A DNA stretch of 64,000 bases, taken from Candidatus Hydrogenisulfobacillus filiaventi. Lineage in GTDB: Bacteria; Bacillota; Sulfobacillia; Sulfobacillales; R501. Every line of letters starts with the position of its first letter. The stretch's first letter is position 1. Positions 46,547 through 62,203 of the stretch are shown here, in pieces. Under the pieces are notes generated by a model. It searched no databases. It was given only the letters and a program-made list of their open reading frames with translations, and was not told the DNA's origin. The stretch lies in NCBI GenBank assembly GCA_902809825.1, contig LR778114.1, positions 2,232,001 to 2,296,000 of the forward strand, written 5' to 3'. The position numbers and the translations under genes are program-made.

Positions 46547-46584
46547 TTCGCTACGCCTCCCTTGCTTCCTGCCGCCGGCCCCGG

Positions 46585-46615
46585 TAAGAAAGGAGGCGGC
46601 GTTGCCGCCGCCTCC
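46585..46615 (-). terminator. Terminator after clpC
   Basis: GGAGGCGGC / GCCGCCTCC stem with a 6-nt loop followed by TTTCTTA on the minus strand. It ends the ctsR-mcsA-mcsB-clpC transcript just before radA; readthrough or an unseen promoter must supply radA. Confidence 0.75.
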
Positions 46616-46622
46616 GCCCCTG

Positions 46623-49115
<2,493 letters not shown>

Positions 49116-49239
49116 TGCGGACCCTCCTCCCGTTCCTGGGGGATCGGCCTGTGCCTCGGCTCCTGCTGGGGCCGGCTGCCTGCCCGGCCCGTCGCATCCC
49201 CATTGTGAACCTGGCTTGGGCAATTTTCCAGTGCGGCAG

Positions 49240-50283
49240 TTATGCCGCCAGCCGTTCCCGCAACAATCCCGCCCGGACCTGGTCGCGCTCCAGGGGGGTG
49301 AGGGGATGACCTGCCTGCGCCTGCAGGAATCCGGGCCGGGTCAGCACCATCAGCTGCGCGAAGCCGATCTTCCCTACCGGGTCGATGAGCCCCAGGTCCA
49401 TCCCCAGCTTGACATCGGACAAAAGCCGCAGGGCTTCCTCAGAGGTGATGACCCGGGCGTGGCGGAGGACCCCCAGCGCCCGCCACACCCGGTCGGCCAG
49501 GGCCAGGCGGGAATGGGTGAGCAGCAGCTGCCGGGCCATGCGTTCACGTCCCACTAGCTGCTGGGCGGTCTGGGTCAGGCTGTGCACCAGCTCCTCCTCC
49601 CCCAGTCCCAGCGCCACCTGGTTGGACACCTGAAAGATGTTGCCGGCGGCCTCGCTGCCCTCCCCGTAGAGGCCCCGCACCACCATCCCGACCTGGGCCA
49701 GGGTGGACAGCACCTGGGCTGCCTGGCGGGTCAGGACCAGAGCGGGCAGGTGCAGCATCACCGAGGCCCGCATGCCGGTGCCGACGTTGGTCGGCCAGGC
49801 GGTCAGGTAGCCGAGGGCGGGGTCGAAGGCATAGTCGACGGTCTGCTCGATGGCATCATCCAGGGCCATGGCCACCCCCAGCGCCTCGTTCAGCTGGAGG
49901 CCCGGCAAGATGACCTGCAGCCGCAAATGATCTTCCTCGTTAACCATGAGGCTGATGCTCTCCCGACGGTCGATGGCCAGGGCCGCACCCTGGGGCCCCT
50001 GGGCCAGATGCGGACTGGCCAGATGCTTTTCCATCAGTACCTCGCGGTCCACCGCATCCAGATCGCCCAGGTTATGCCAGATAAGACCCCACTGCGGACT
50101 CAGCGCCCGCACCACCTCCTCCAGGCGGGCGCGTACCCCCTCGGCCTCCTGCGGCCCGGCATGATGGGGGAAGGGGATGCCCCGCAGGTTGCGGGCCAGA
50201 CGCACCCGGCTGGAGAGCACAATGTCCGCCTCCGGGCCCTCCTCGCTCATCCATTCGCTGAACCGCCCCAGTTCGGCCTTCAT
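49240..50283 (-). CDS. mcsB: Protein-arginine kinase McsB
   Basis: 347-residue phosphagen-kinase-fold enzyme that phosphorylates arginines on proteins, including CtsR, and tags proteins for ClpCP. ATP-site arginine region: [18 protein letters not shown]. Substrate-loop acidic residues: [10 protein letters not shown]. The family TSCPTNVGTG active-site segment reads [20 protein letters not shown], so the usual cysteine is Trp163. The start overlaps the mcsA stop; ClpC is 124 nt downstream. Confidence 0.95.
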   Translation of the reverse strand: MKAELGRFSEWMSEEGPEADIVLSSRVRLARNLRGIPFPHHAGPQEAEGVRARLEEVVRALSPQWGLIWHNLGDLDAVDREVLMEKHLASPHLAQGPQGAALAIDRRESISLMVNEEDHLRLQVILPGLQLNEALGVAMALDDAIEQTVDYAFDPALGYLTAWPTNVGTGMRASVMLHLPALVLTRQAAQVLSTLAQVGMVVRGLYGEGSEAAGNIFQVSNQVALGLGEEELVHSLTQTAQQLVGRERMARQLLLTHSRLALADRVWRALGVLRHARVITSEEALRLLSDVKLGMDLGLIDPVGKIGFAQLMVLTRPGFLQAQAGHPLTPLERDQVRAGLLRERLAA

Positions 50284-50858
50284 GCCTTCGCCTCCCCCGC
50301 GGGCCCGGGGCTGTCGCCGCCACCCTGTTCCAGTTCCCGGATGCGGTCCCGCAGCGCCGCTGCCCGCTCGAACTCCTCCCGCGCCACGGCCTGCCGCAGC
50401 TCCTCCCGCAGGCGCTCGAGGTCCTGCAGGCGCCGCAGCTGCCGGCCGGCCCGCAAGGGCACCTTCCCCCGGTGCTGGGTGGACCCGTGCAGGCGCCGGA
50501 TGAGGGGAATCAGCTCCTCGCGGAAGGCATCATAGCAGCCCGGGCAGCCGAGGCGCCCGCTGTCCACGAATTGACTATACCGGTACCCGCAGGCGGGACA
50601 CTGACGGTCGGCGGTCAACGCCGGCCGGGGCTGCCCGGGTGCCTGCGGCTGGCCCATCAGGCCCGAGAGCAGCTGCTGCAGTGTGAACTGCGGATTGAAG
50701 GGAAGGGGAAACGCCCCCTCCTCCTTGGCGCAGGCCTCGCACAGATACCGGTCGGTCCGTTCCCCGTTCACCACCCGGCTGATGTGAACGGTGGCGGGGC
50801 GGGTAAGGCAGCGTTCACAGACAACCTGGCCCCCGTCCCCGGCCGTATCCCCGTTCAT
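50280..50858 (-). CDS. mcsA: McsA, activator of McsB
   Basis: 192-residue zinc protein that activates the McsB kinase. Two zinc-binding regions are visible: CERCLTRPAT with YLCEACAKEEG (about 14-47), and CPACGYRYSQF with GCPGCYDAF (about 87-112). A C-terminal UVR motif (EELRQAVAREEFERAAALRD) follows. Both ends overlap its neighbours by ATGA, so ctsR, mcsA and mcsB are translationally coupled. Confidence 0.94.
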   Translation of the reverse strand: MNGDTAGDGGQVVCERCLTRPATVHISRVVNGERTDRYLCEACAKEEGAFPLPFNPQFTLQQLLSGLMGQPQAPGQPRPALTADRQCPACGYRYSQFVDSGRLGCPGCYDAFREELIPLIRRLHGSTQHRGKVPLRAGRQLRRLQDLERLREELRQAVAREEFERAAALRDRIRELEQGGGDSPGPAGEAKA

Positions 50859-51325
50859 GGATCATACGCCCCCTCCGGCCGCAGCGCTTCGGTCAGCATC
50901 GCGCGCAGCAGACGCGCCCGCAGCCGGTCGCGTTCCGGCAGCTGCACCGCCAGCACCTCCCGGTCCAGCGCGGCCTGAATAATGTGCGCCTCGCGGGCGG
51001 TCAGGTATCCCGCCTCGGTCACGCGCGCCACGACCGCCTCCGCCGCCGCCTGGTCAATACCGTCCGCCTCGGCCAGCGAGCCCAGCACATCCGCCGGACT
51101 GGTCTTAAGCTGCACCAGGCGGATTCCGCCACCGCCTCCGCGCCGCCCCTCCACCACATAGCCGCGCTCGGGCGTAAAGCGGGTCATCAATACATAGGTA
51201 ATCTGGGACGGCACACAATCGAACCGTTCCGCCAGCACTGCCCGCTGAATGACCAGGACCCCGTCCGGCGAGCGCGCAAGCTCGTGGCGCAAGTAGGCCT
51301 CAATGGCATCACTTACCCGCGCCAT
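50855..51325 (-). CDS. ctsR: Transcriptional repressor CtsR
   Basis: 156-residue winged-helix heat-sensing repressor of clp genes. The N-terminal DNA-binding domain has VSDAIEAYLRHELARSPDGV and AERFDCVPSQITYVLMTRFT, followed by the glycine-rich beta-wing thermosensor (EGRRGGGGGIRLV). The C-terminal helical part is the McsB-target domain. ATG 51325 has AGGAGG 8 nt upstream; a longer frame overlaps the promoter and is not used. First gene of the operon. Confidence 0.96.
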   Translation of the reverse strand: MARVSDAIEAYLRHELARSPDGVLVIQRAVLAERFDCVPSQITYVLMTRFTPERGYVVEGRRGGGGGIRLVQLKTSPADVLGSLAEADGIDQAAAEAVVARVTEAGYLTAREAHIIQAALDREVLAVQLPERDRLRARLLRAMLTEALRPEGAYDP

Positions 51326-51336
51326 ACCGCCCGCCT

Positions 51337-51353
51337 CCTGACTTTGACTTTTC
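51337..51353 (-). promoter_or_regulatory. Candidate CtsR operator
   Basis: AAGTCAAAGTCAGG on the minus strand resembles the CtsR heptad repeat (GTCAAA units), though the second unit is imperfect and the usual 3-nt spacer is missing. It lies just after the predicted transcription start of ctsR, a position suited to autorepression. Confidence 0.5.
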
Positions 51354-51365
51354 TTGCCTATCCAA

Positions 51366-51394
51366 ATTATACAGTCCCCGCCGCCCCCGGGCAA
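51366..51394 (-). promoter_or_regulatory. Promoter for ctsR-mcsA-mcsB-clpC
   Basis: TTGCCC (51389-51394) and consensus TATAAT (51366-51371), 17 nt apart, 41 nt before the ctsR start codon. Confidence 0.72.
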
Positions 51395-51403
51395 GCAGCC
51401 GCA

Positions 51404-51442
51404 CCCATAACAAACACCCCTACGCACCGCTTGCGTAGGGGT
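51404..51442 (-). terminator. Terminator of the rRNA operon
   Basis: ACCCCTACGC / GCGTAGGGGT perfect 10-bp stem with a 7-nt loop (51416-51442), then GTTTGTTATG on the minus strand, 24 nt after the 5S 3' end. Confidence 0.8.
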
Positions 51443-51465
51443 GGATCGTTCAACAGCTGGAGCTA

Positions 51466-51586
51466 TCGGGCGGCACCCGCCCGTCGCCTCAGTCCCCGGC
51501 GGGACCAGCCGACGGGCGCGCGGGCGCCGGCACGACCGTGTGCGGCATGGGGACGGGTGGACTCCGCCCGCCGTCGCACCGCCCGA
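51466..51586 (-). rRNA. rrf: 5S ribosomal RNA
   Basis: About 121 nt. Helix I pairs TCGGGCGG with CCGCCCGA at the ends, and the interior contains the conserved CCCCATGCCG-type loop (CCGTCCCCATGCCGCACAC). Ends are placed from helix I and may be off by a base or two. Confidence 0.85.
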
Positions 51587-51611
51587 CCCTCCACAACTTC
51601 AGCGGCAGAAG

Positions 51612-54488
<2,877 letters not shown>

Positions 54489-54519
54489 CTTCTGCCGCTG
54501 AAGTTGTCAAGGGTCGTGC

Positions 54520-54595
54520 TGGTGGGCCGAGGTGGATTTGAACCACCGGCCTCCCGCTTATCAGGCGGGTGCGCTCACCCCTGCGCCATCGGCCC
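54520..54595 (-). tRNA. tRNA-Ile (anticodon GAU) in the 16S-23S spacer
   Basis: 76-nt cloverleaf: acceptor GGGCCGA pairs with TCGGCCC, the anticodon loop is CTGATAA, the T-loop is GGTTCAAATCC, and CCA is encoded. It is the only tRNA in the spacer; no tRNA-Ala follows. Confidence 0.95.
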
Positions 54596-54640
54596 CGGGG
54601 CCCCGGCCCCTGAAACCCGCATCGCGCAAGCCCCACTCCC

Positions 54641-56176
<1,536 letters not shown>

Positions 56177-56294
56177 GCGGCCTCCCCGGCCTGGCGCCGG
56201 AGAGGCGACGTTGTGACTGCGCGATGCGGTTTTCAAGGACCGGTGCCCCCCGGACGGTCCCCCGCCCGGGCTGCCCTCCCGGACAGCAAGACGC

Positions 56295-56323
56295 AGTATA
56301 GCGCGGTTATCCGCCGTTGTAAA
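56295..56323 (-). promoter_or_regulatory. rRNA operon promoter
   Basis: TTTACA (56318-56323) and TATACT (56295-56300), 17 nt apart, about 110 nt before the 16S 5' end. A TCCTTGAAAAC leader element follows, as in many Firmicutes rRNA leaders. Confidence 0.75.
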
Positions 56324-56354
56324 GGGGGGGAAATGCAAAAACCCATGCGCCCGG

Positions 56355-57239
56355 TCAGCCGAGGGCCCCTTTCAGCCGCCGCCACCAGCGGCGGGCCAGG
56401 AAGGGCAGCAGATACCCGGCCAACGCGGCCGGGGTGTGGGCCCGCAGGTCCTGGGCCCAGGCAGCCCGCCAGGCCCGGCGGGCCGATTCGCGGTCCCCGA
56501 GCAGCCGGAAAGCTACCCAAAAGCGCAGATGATGCCAAGCCAGCAAGGTCCGGTACCACGAAGGCGACAAACGATCGGCATGTTTGGCCAGCATCGGGAA
56601 CATGGTCCGGTAGACCCGGGCGACATCCTTGCTGTAGCCGGAGGGCACATCGCGGTACATCACATAAGGCCAGGCCAGGACCCGGACCGCCCCGGTATCC
56701 GCCAAGCGGAGCCAGCAGTCCCAGTCCTCGGCCCCGTCCACCCCGGGATCGAAGCCGCCCACCGCCCGCAAGGCGCGGGTGGAGGCCAGCACGGTAGAGG
56801 TCTGGAAACGGTTCATAATCAGGAGATCCTGCTTGCGCAGCGTGCGCACCGGCACTTCCGGCGGCAGGTCGGGAAAGGCCGGCCGCCAGCGGATCCAGTC
56901 GGTGGCCACCAGCACCGCCTCCGGGCAGTCCGCAACCAGGTTGGCCTGGGCTGCCAGCTTGCGGGGATGCCAGCGGTCGTCCGCGTCCAGGAAGGCCACC
57001 CAATCCCCGCGGGCCGCCGCGATGCCTGCGTTGCGGGCCCGGGAAGGCCCGCCGTTGGCCTGTTCAATAACCACCACCCCGGGATAGCGGCTGCGTACCC
57101 AGTCGGCGGTCCCATCCGTGGACCCGTCATCCACCACGATGACCTCCAACGGCGCCAGCTCCTGGTTCAGGGCCGACTCCAGGGCGTCAGCGATGACGGC
57201 GCGGGCATTGTAGGCCGGAATGACTACGCTAATCTTCAT
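56355..57239 (-). CDS. Family 2 glycosyltransferase
   Basis: 294-residue cytoplasmic or membrane-associated GT-A transferase. It opens KISVVIPAYNARAVIADALE. The nucleotide-sugar region is EVIVVDDGSTDGTADWV, and the metal DxD is FLDADDRWHPRK. A catalytic acidic region follows as FDPGVDGAEDWDCWLRLAD. Donor and acceptor cannot be told. The ATG at 57239 overlaps the murE stop (ATGA), so the two are coupled; an ATG three codons earlier is the alternative. The shared transcript with murE hints at an envelope glycan. Confidence 0.9.
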   Translation of the reverse strand: MKISVVIPAYNARAVIADALESALNQELAPLEVIVVDDGSTDGTADWVRSRYPGVVVIEQANGGPSRARNAGIAAARGDWVAFLDADDRWHPRKLAAQANLVADCPEAVLVATDWIRWRPAFPDLPPEVPVRTLRKQDLLIMNRFQTSTVLASTRALRAVGGFDPGVDGAEDWDCWLRLADTGAVRVLAWPYVMYRDVPSGYSKDVARVYRTMFPMLAKHADRLSPSWYRTLLAWHHLRFWVAFRLLGDRESARRAWRAAWAQDLRAHTPAALAGYLLPFLARRWWRRLKGALG

Positions 57240-58735
57240 GAACGGCATTCTTCCCGTCCCGGTTCCGCGGGCAGCGCCGCCCCCCGGCGGGCCAAAGCGG
57301 CCTGGACGGCATCCGCATCCACCATGGGGACGGCGCGGCCGTGAAAAGTCTGGGTCCGTTCGGGACCCCTGCCCGTAATCAGGACAATGTCACCCGGCCG
57401 CGCCTCCTCCACCGCCACCCGGATAGCCTCGGCCCGGTCCGCGATAAAACGGCTGTCGACCTCGCCGGGGATGCCGGCGGCAATTTCGGCGGCGATGACA
57501 GCCGGATCCTCATCGTTGGGGCTGTCGGTGGTAAGCAGAACATGACGGGCCCAACGCGCTGCCACCCGTCCCATTTCAGGCCGTTTGCCGCGGTCCCGCC
57601 CGCCACGCGCGCCGAAGACCGTCCAGATGTCGCCGGGCGCAAACCGCCGCACGGCGGCCAGTGCCTGGCCCAGACCGTCCGGGGTATGGGCGTAATCCAC
57701 CACCACCAGCACCCCGTCCGGGCTGCGGGCAATCTGCATGCGCCCGGGTACCGGCCCCAACCGTGCCAGCGTCTCCACCGCCCGCCGGGGCTCCACCCCC
57801 AGCCGCACCGCGGCGGCCGCCACCGCCAGGGCATTGTACACGTTGTAACGGCCCGGATGCGGGAGGCGCGCCGGCAGACCTCGGTCGCCGAGCCCTTCCA
57901 CCACAAAGCGGGACGACCAGGCCTCGAGGCGCAGGGCCCGGGCACGGACCTCGCCCGCGTCCAGCCCGTACCCCACCACCGGCCCCGCGGCCGCGTGGGA
58001 TCGCATCACCGAGGCGCTGGCATCGTCGGCATTGATGACGGCCCCCCGAGCTTCCGGCACCAGGCGTTCGAACAGGCGGGCCTTAGCCAGCATATAATTT
58101 TCCATCGTGAGATGAAAATCCAGATGCTCCCGGGTCACGTTGGTGAGGATGGCCAGATGGAACCCGATTTCCCCGATGCGCTCCTGGACAATCCCGTGCG
58201 ATGAGACCTCGATTACGGCATGGGTGAGGCCGGAATCCCGCATCTCCGCCAGGTACCGCTGCAGGTCCGGGCTTTCAGGGGTGGTCAGCCGGGCGGCCAG
58301 GGTCCGCCGGCCGGTTTCCACCGCGACACTGGAGACCATCCCGGTGCGGATGCCGGCCTCGCGCAGCACCTGCGTCAACCAGTAGACGACGGAGGTCTTG
58401 CCATTGGTGCCCGTTACCCCCACCACCGTAAGCGACCGCGCGGGATGCCCCCACCAGGCGGCAGCCAGCTCGGCCAGGGCCCGCCGGGCGGAGGGCACAC
58501 GGATAAAGGGCACGGGGGCCGCGACCGGGGTCTCCCCCACCACCGCCACCGCGCCCGCCCGCACCGCCTCGCCGACGTAAGCGTGGCCGTCATGGTGCGC
58601 ACCTTTCACCGCCACAAAGATGTACCCCGGACGCACCTCACGGGAATCCAGCGTGACGCCCTGAACAGCCGGCGACAAGTGCCAGCCGCGGTCATCCTTG
58701 TAAAGCAGGTCTCCGCCGTGCACGATCCAGGGCAC
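57236..58735 (-). CDS. murE: UDP-N-acetylmuramoyl-tripeptide synthetase MurE
   Basis: 499-residue Mur ligase adding the third amino acid of the peptidoglycan stem. It has the ATP loop VVGVTGTNGKTSVVYWL, the uridine-binding GVTLDSREVRPGYIFVAVKG, the lysine-carbamate region, VVDYAHTPDGLGQAL and TVFGARGGRDRGKRPEMG. The specificity motif DNPR of DAP-adding enzymes reads TDSPNDEDP, so the third amino acid may not be meso-DAP. Start: GTG 58735 abuts GGGGAG; a GTG four codons later may be used instead. Confidence 0.92.
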   Translation of the reverse strand: MPWIVHGGDLLYKDDRGWHLSPAVQGVTLDSREVRPGYIFVAVKGAHHDGHAYVGEAVRAGAVAVVGETPVAAPVPFIRVPSARRALAELAAAWWGHPARSLTVVGVTGTNGKTSVVYWLTQVLREAGIRTGMVSSVAVETGRRTLAARLTTPESPDLQRYLAEMRDSGLTHAVIEVSSHGIVQERIGEIGFHLAILTNVTREHLDFHLTMENYMLAKARLFERLVPEARGAVINADDASASVMRSHAAAGPVVGYGLDAGEVRARALRLEAWSSRFVVEGLGDRGLPARLPHPGRYNVYNALAVAAAAVRLGVEPRRAVETLARLGPVPGRMQIARSPDGVLVVVDYAHTPDGLGQALAAVRRFAPGDIWTVFGARGGRDRGKRPEMGRVAARWARHVLLTTDSPNDEDPAVIAAEIAAGIPGEVDSRFIADRAEAIRVAVEEARPGDIVLITGRGPERTQTFHGRAVPMVDADAVQAALARRGAALPAEPGREECRS

Positions 58736-58769
58736 CTCCCCGCACTTCCCGGCGCGTCACGATGGTGGC

Positions 58770-58778
58770 ATAGTAACA
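58770..58778 (-). promoter_or_regulatory. Possible extended -10 promoter for murE
   Basis: TGT-TACTAT on the minus strand, 35 nt before the murE start, with no good -35. Confidence 0.3.
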
Positions 58779-58883
58779 TGAACGGCACCTAAGAATCCCG
58801 ACCGCCGCTTTCCAGCCTAGCCGGTCCGGTCCCCCTTCCCAAGCGCCAGGCGGACCAGCCCCCGCCGGAAGCCGGCCGGCAGC

Positions 58884-60014
58884 CTACTGCAGAAAGTTCC
58901 AGATGCGAGGGTCCTCGATCCCCAGCCGCCACAGGGCGATTCCGCGCAGCTCGTACCCGGTGACCAGATGGATCTTGCTCAAAAAGCTGGCCGAGTTTTC
59001 AAACCACACCGTGTGCACGACGCCGTCCTGGACATAGGTGAAATGGTTGCCGCCGCCGGAGTCATGCTGCCCTTTCAACGACAGCGCCTGACCGTACGTC
59101 ACCGCCTGGGCGCCCCCGCTTCCGCTCCAATTGTAGCCGTAGCCGGGAATGCCCAGGATGATTTTAGCGGGCGGTACCCGGCGCACAGCATAATTCAGCA
59201 CTTGGCGGACCCAGGCCGGGGACGCGATGGGGCCGGGCGCACTGCCGGGATAGTGCTGGTCGTAGGCCATGATCATGAGCAGGTCGGCTTCCCGGCCCAG
59301 CTGGCGGTAGGAATAGGCCCCTGTCCAGGGGTTGGCCGGCTGGGAGGCGGTTTCCGCCGGCACCGATAGGGTCACATAGTAGCCATGGCGGTGGAAGGTC
59401 TGGGCCAGCCGCCCGACAAAGGCGGTGAAGGCCTGACGGTCCGCAGGGCTGATGGCCTCCCAGTCCAGATTGACCCCATCGTACCCGTTCACCTCCACCA
59501 GGGTCAGTAGATTGTCGATGGCGCGCTGTTCGGCCCCGGGATTACCCAGGAGGGCCGCATACACGGCGGGCCCGCCCATGTTGGACACCAGGGCAAAGGT
59601 CCACAGGTCGTGATGTTGGGCCAGCTCCAGGACACGCGGATCAGTCCGGCCGCTGATGGACCCGTTGCGGTGGATGGTATACCAGAAGGGGATAATCCCG
59701 TTCAGCACCGGCACGTACCGGGAGAGCAGCGCCACCCCGTTGGCAGTATGACCGGGATTATAGTAATAGCCCAACACCAGGGCGGGCGGCAGCCCGTCGG
59801 CCGGCGGGGCAGGAGTCCGGACCGCTGCCGCCCGCGGCGCCGGCGGGAGCAGCAGGCGATCCACCGTCGTCACCGCACGGGCCAACGGACCCCGGAAGGC
59901 GAGCGCTCCCCCCAGGGCCATCAGCACCGCCGCCGCCCATCCCGCCGGCCACAGCCGGCGCAGGCGCCCGCCGGCCCGCAGCCGGGTCACCGGTGGTTCC
60001 CATGTACGCAGCAC
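58884..60014 (-). CDS. GH18-type glycoside hydrolase, membrane-anchored
   Basis: 376-residue protein with one N-terminal membrane segment (AAVLMALGGALAF, about 25-40), an Ala/Pro linker, and a GH18 TIM-barrel from ALVLGYYYNPG on. The catalytic DxxDxDxE motif is YDGVNLDWEAIS. Other barrel strands include TLSVPAE, LLMIMAYDQHYPGS and ILGIPGYGYNW. It resembles SleL/YaaH-type N-acetylglucosaminidases of spore cortex or wall turnover, but lacks LysM repeats. GTG 60014 follows GGGGGG. Confidence 0.87.
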   Translation of the reverse strand: MLRTWEPPVTRLRAGGRLRRLWPAGWAAAVLMALGGALAFRGPLARAVTTVDRLLLPPAPRAAAVRTPAPPADGLPPALVLGYYYNPGHTANGVALLSRYVPVLNGIIPFWYTIHRNGSISGRTDPRVLELAQHHDLWTFALVSNMGGPAVYAALLGNPGAEQRAIDNLLTLVEVNGYDGVNLDWEAISPADRQAFTAFVGRLAQTFHRHGYYVTLSVPAETASQPANPWTGAYSYRQLGREADLLMIMAYDQHYPGSAPGPIASPAWVRQVLNYAVRRVPPAKIILGIPGYGYNWSGSGGAQAVTYGQALSLKGQHDSGGGNHFTYVQDGVVHTVWFENSASFLSKIHLVTGYELRGIALWRLGIEDPRIWNFLQ

Positions 60015-60136
60015 CCTACATCCCCCCTGCCAGCCTATGTCCACCCCGGGCGGATTATGGCCCCCGGAGGGAAAGGAGCGCTTATGCTACCATGGAGGAA
60101 AGCAGAAGGGAGAATCCGGCGGGAGGCGGGAATGCG

Positions 60137-60835
60137 GTGCGGACCCTGCTAATCGAGGATGACGAACGGGTGGCGCGGCTCGTCACCCTCTCCGCCCGCC
60201 ATGCGGGCTGGGAGGTCGAATGGCGGGCCCGTGGCCAGGAAGGGCTGGAGGAAGCCCTCAACCGCCCCTACGATGTGATTGTGCTCGACCTGATGCTGCC
60301 CGACATGGACGGCCTCACCGTCTGCCGGGATTTGCGGGCGGCCAATGTCGCGGTCCCCCTGCTGATGCTGACCGCCCGCGACGCGGTGGCGGATCGCGTG
60401 ATGGGGCTGGACGCCGGCGCCGACGACTACCTGACCAAGCCCTTTGCCATGACCGAGCTGCTGGCCCGCATGCGGGCCCTCAGTCGGCGTCCGCCGCACG
60501 TCATGCCGGCCGATGAATGCCTGACGGCGGGGGCCATCGAGCTGTCCGTGCTGCGCCGACAGGTGACCGTGGCCGGCGAGCCGGTGGAACTCACCAAGCG
60601 GGAGTTCGACCTCCTGCACTACTTCATGCAAAACGTGGGCATCACCCTTACCCGCGACATGATCCTGGAACGGGTTTGGGGCTGGGGATTCGGAGGCACC
60701 TCTAACATCGTCGACGTGTATGTAGGATACCTGCGCAACAAGCTGGACCGCCCCGGCGCCCCCTGTCCCATTGTCACGGTGCGCGGGGTGGGCTACGCCT
60801 TGCGGCCCGAAAGTGCTGAGACCGGGCAGGGATAG
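60137..60835 (+). CDS. OmpR-family response regulator
   Basis: 232-residue transcription factor. The receiver domain opens RTLLIEDDERVARLV, has the phospho-acceptor Asp in YDVIVLDLMLPDMDG and the switch lysine in YLTKPFAMTELLAR. The winged-helix output domain has VELTKREFDLLHYFMQN and SNIVDVYVGYLRNKLD. The GTG start with GGGAGG 10 nt upstream is preferred over an ATG 45 nt earlier that lacks a site. It is followed 2 nt later by its kinase. Confidence 0.94.
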   Translation: MRTLLIEDDERVARLVTLSARHAGWEVEWRARGQEGLEEALNRPYDVIVLDLMLPDMDGLTVCRDLRAANVAVPLLMLTARDAVADRVMGLDAGADDYLTKPFAMTELLARMRALSRRPPHVMPADECLTAGAIELSVLRRQVTVAGEPVELTKREFDLLHYFMQNVGITLTRDMILERVWGWGFGGTSNIVDVYVGYLRNKLDRPGAPCPIVTVRGVGYALRPESAETGQG

Positions 60836-60837
60836 CG

Positions 60838-62199
60838 GTGCTCCAGGGCATGAGCCTGCGTCACCGCCTCACCATCCAGGCCATCCTGGCCCAGCTGGTA
60901 CTGCTGGCGTTCATAGCCACCATCACCCTGGGGGCGGTGGCCCTCCACCTTTTTGACTCGGCCAAGAGCGAGGCCGGCACCGTGTTCCGGAGCCTGTACC
61001 CGGCGCGCCCGGACACCGCCCGCCAGCTCCTGAACGCCTATACCCGCCACGTCGACCCTCACGTCTGGATCCTCCACGATGGACGGGTAGTGGCCACGTC
61101 CGCCAACGCCCGCCACGACCCCGTCCGCGGCGGGCGCTATACCCACCTGCGCTGGGCCCCGCAGCCGGTATGGCGGCTGGTGGAGCATGCCGGGGGCAAG
61201 ACCTACCTCATCGACTGGCCGCTGGCGCCCGACCTGGACCTGCTGCGCGACCTGGCTCTGGTCTTGAGCGCCGTCACCGCGGTCTCGGCGGTGGTGGCGG
61301 CCTTCCTGGCCCGCTGGGCTACTCACCGGACCCTGCATCCGGTCAGCCGCATGACCCGTTCCGTCCAGGCCATGCTGGCCACCAACCGCTTTGCGCCCAT
61401 CCCTGCCCCCTCCCCGGAGAACGACGAGTTCACCCAGCTGGCAGGCATCCTCTCCCGCCTCATCACCACGCTGGAACAGCGCTGGCGGCAGGACCGGCAG
61501 GTGCTGGCCGAAGCCGCCCATCAGCTCCGCACGCCCCTGGAGGTGATCCGGGGTAACCTGGAACTGCTGAACCTCTGCCAGCCGGAGGAACCCGCGGCTC
61601 CGGCGCAGGCAGGGACCACCTTCGCCGGACGCAATCTGGGGGAAGTGTGCCGCGAAAGCCTGGGAGCCATCGACCGCGCTGCCCAGGACATGACGGTGCT
61701 GGTCACCGACCTCCTGACCCTGGAGCGCGCCCGCCTGGACAGCCCGCCTTCCTTGGCTGCCTTGGACCTTGCGCCACTGGTCCGGGAGGTGGGGGAGGAC
61801 GCGGCCGCCCTGGCCCCCCAGCTCGCGGTCGAGACCGTGGCCCCGCACCCGGTGTGGGCCCTGGGAGATGCCCTCTCCACCCGCCGGGCCCTGTGGGCGG
61901 TGGTGGAGAATGCCCTTCGTTATACCCCCTCCGGGGGGACTGTACGCCTGCGGGCGGAGGCACCCGACGGCCAACCCCGGGTGGTGGTGGAGGATACCGG
62001 CCCCGGCATCCCGTCCGATGAGCTGCCGCACGTGTTCGAGCGCTTCTACCGCGGCAGCCGCGCCCGCCAGACGGCCGGCAGCGGGCTCGGCCTGCCCATC
62101 GCGCGGGCCCTGATGCAGACCCAGGGCGGCCGGATCGAGCTCGAGAGCCGGCACCCGGGCGGAACCCGGGTCACCTTGCACTTCGTCCCCCGCGGCTGA
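60838..62199 (+). CDS. Sensor histidine kinase
   Basis: 453-residue membrane kinase. Two membrane helices (about residues 12-38 and 130-155) flank an extracytoplasmic sensor of about 90 residues. A HAMP-like region follows, then the H-box AAHQLRTPLEVIRGNLELL (phospho-acceptor His), the N-box VVENALRYTP, and G-boxes VEDTGPGIPSDEL and GSGLGLPIARAL. The start may be GTG 60838 or ATG 60850. It partners the upstream OmpR-type regulator; the signal is unknown. Confidence 0.93.
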   Translation: MLQGMSLRHRLTIQAILAQLVLLAFIATITLGAVALHLFDSAKSEAGTVFRSLYPARPDTARQLLNAYTRHVDPHVWILHDGRVVATSANARHDPVRGGRYTHLRWAPQPVWRLVEHAGGKTYLIDWPLAPDLDLLRDLALVLSAVTAVSAVVAAFLARWATHRTLHPVSRMTRSVQAMLATNRFAPIPAPSPENDEFTQLAGILSRLITTLEQRWRQDRQVLAEAAHQLRTPLEVIRGNLELLNLCQPEEPAAPAQAGTTFAGRNLGEVCRESLGAIDRAAQDMTVLVTDLLTLERARLDSPPSLAALDLAPLVREVGEDAAALAPQLAVETVAPHPVWALGDALSTRRALWAVVENALRYTPSGGTVRLRAEAPDGQPRVVVEDTGPGIPSDELPHVFERFYRGSRARQTAGSGLGLPIARALMQTQGGRIELESRHPGGTRVTLHFVPRG

Positions 62200-62203
62200 C
62201 GCC

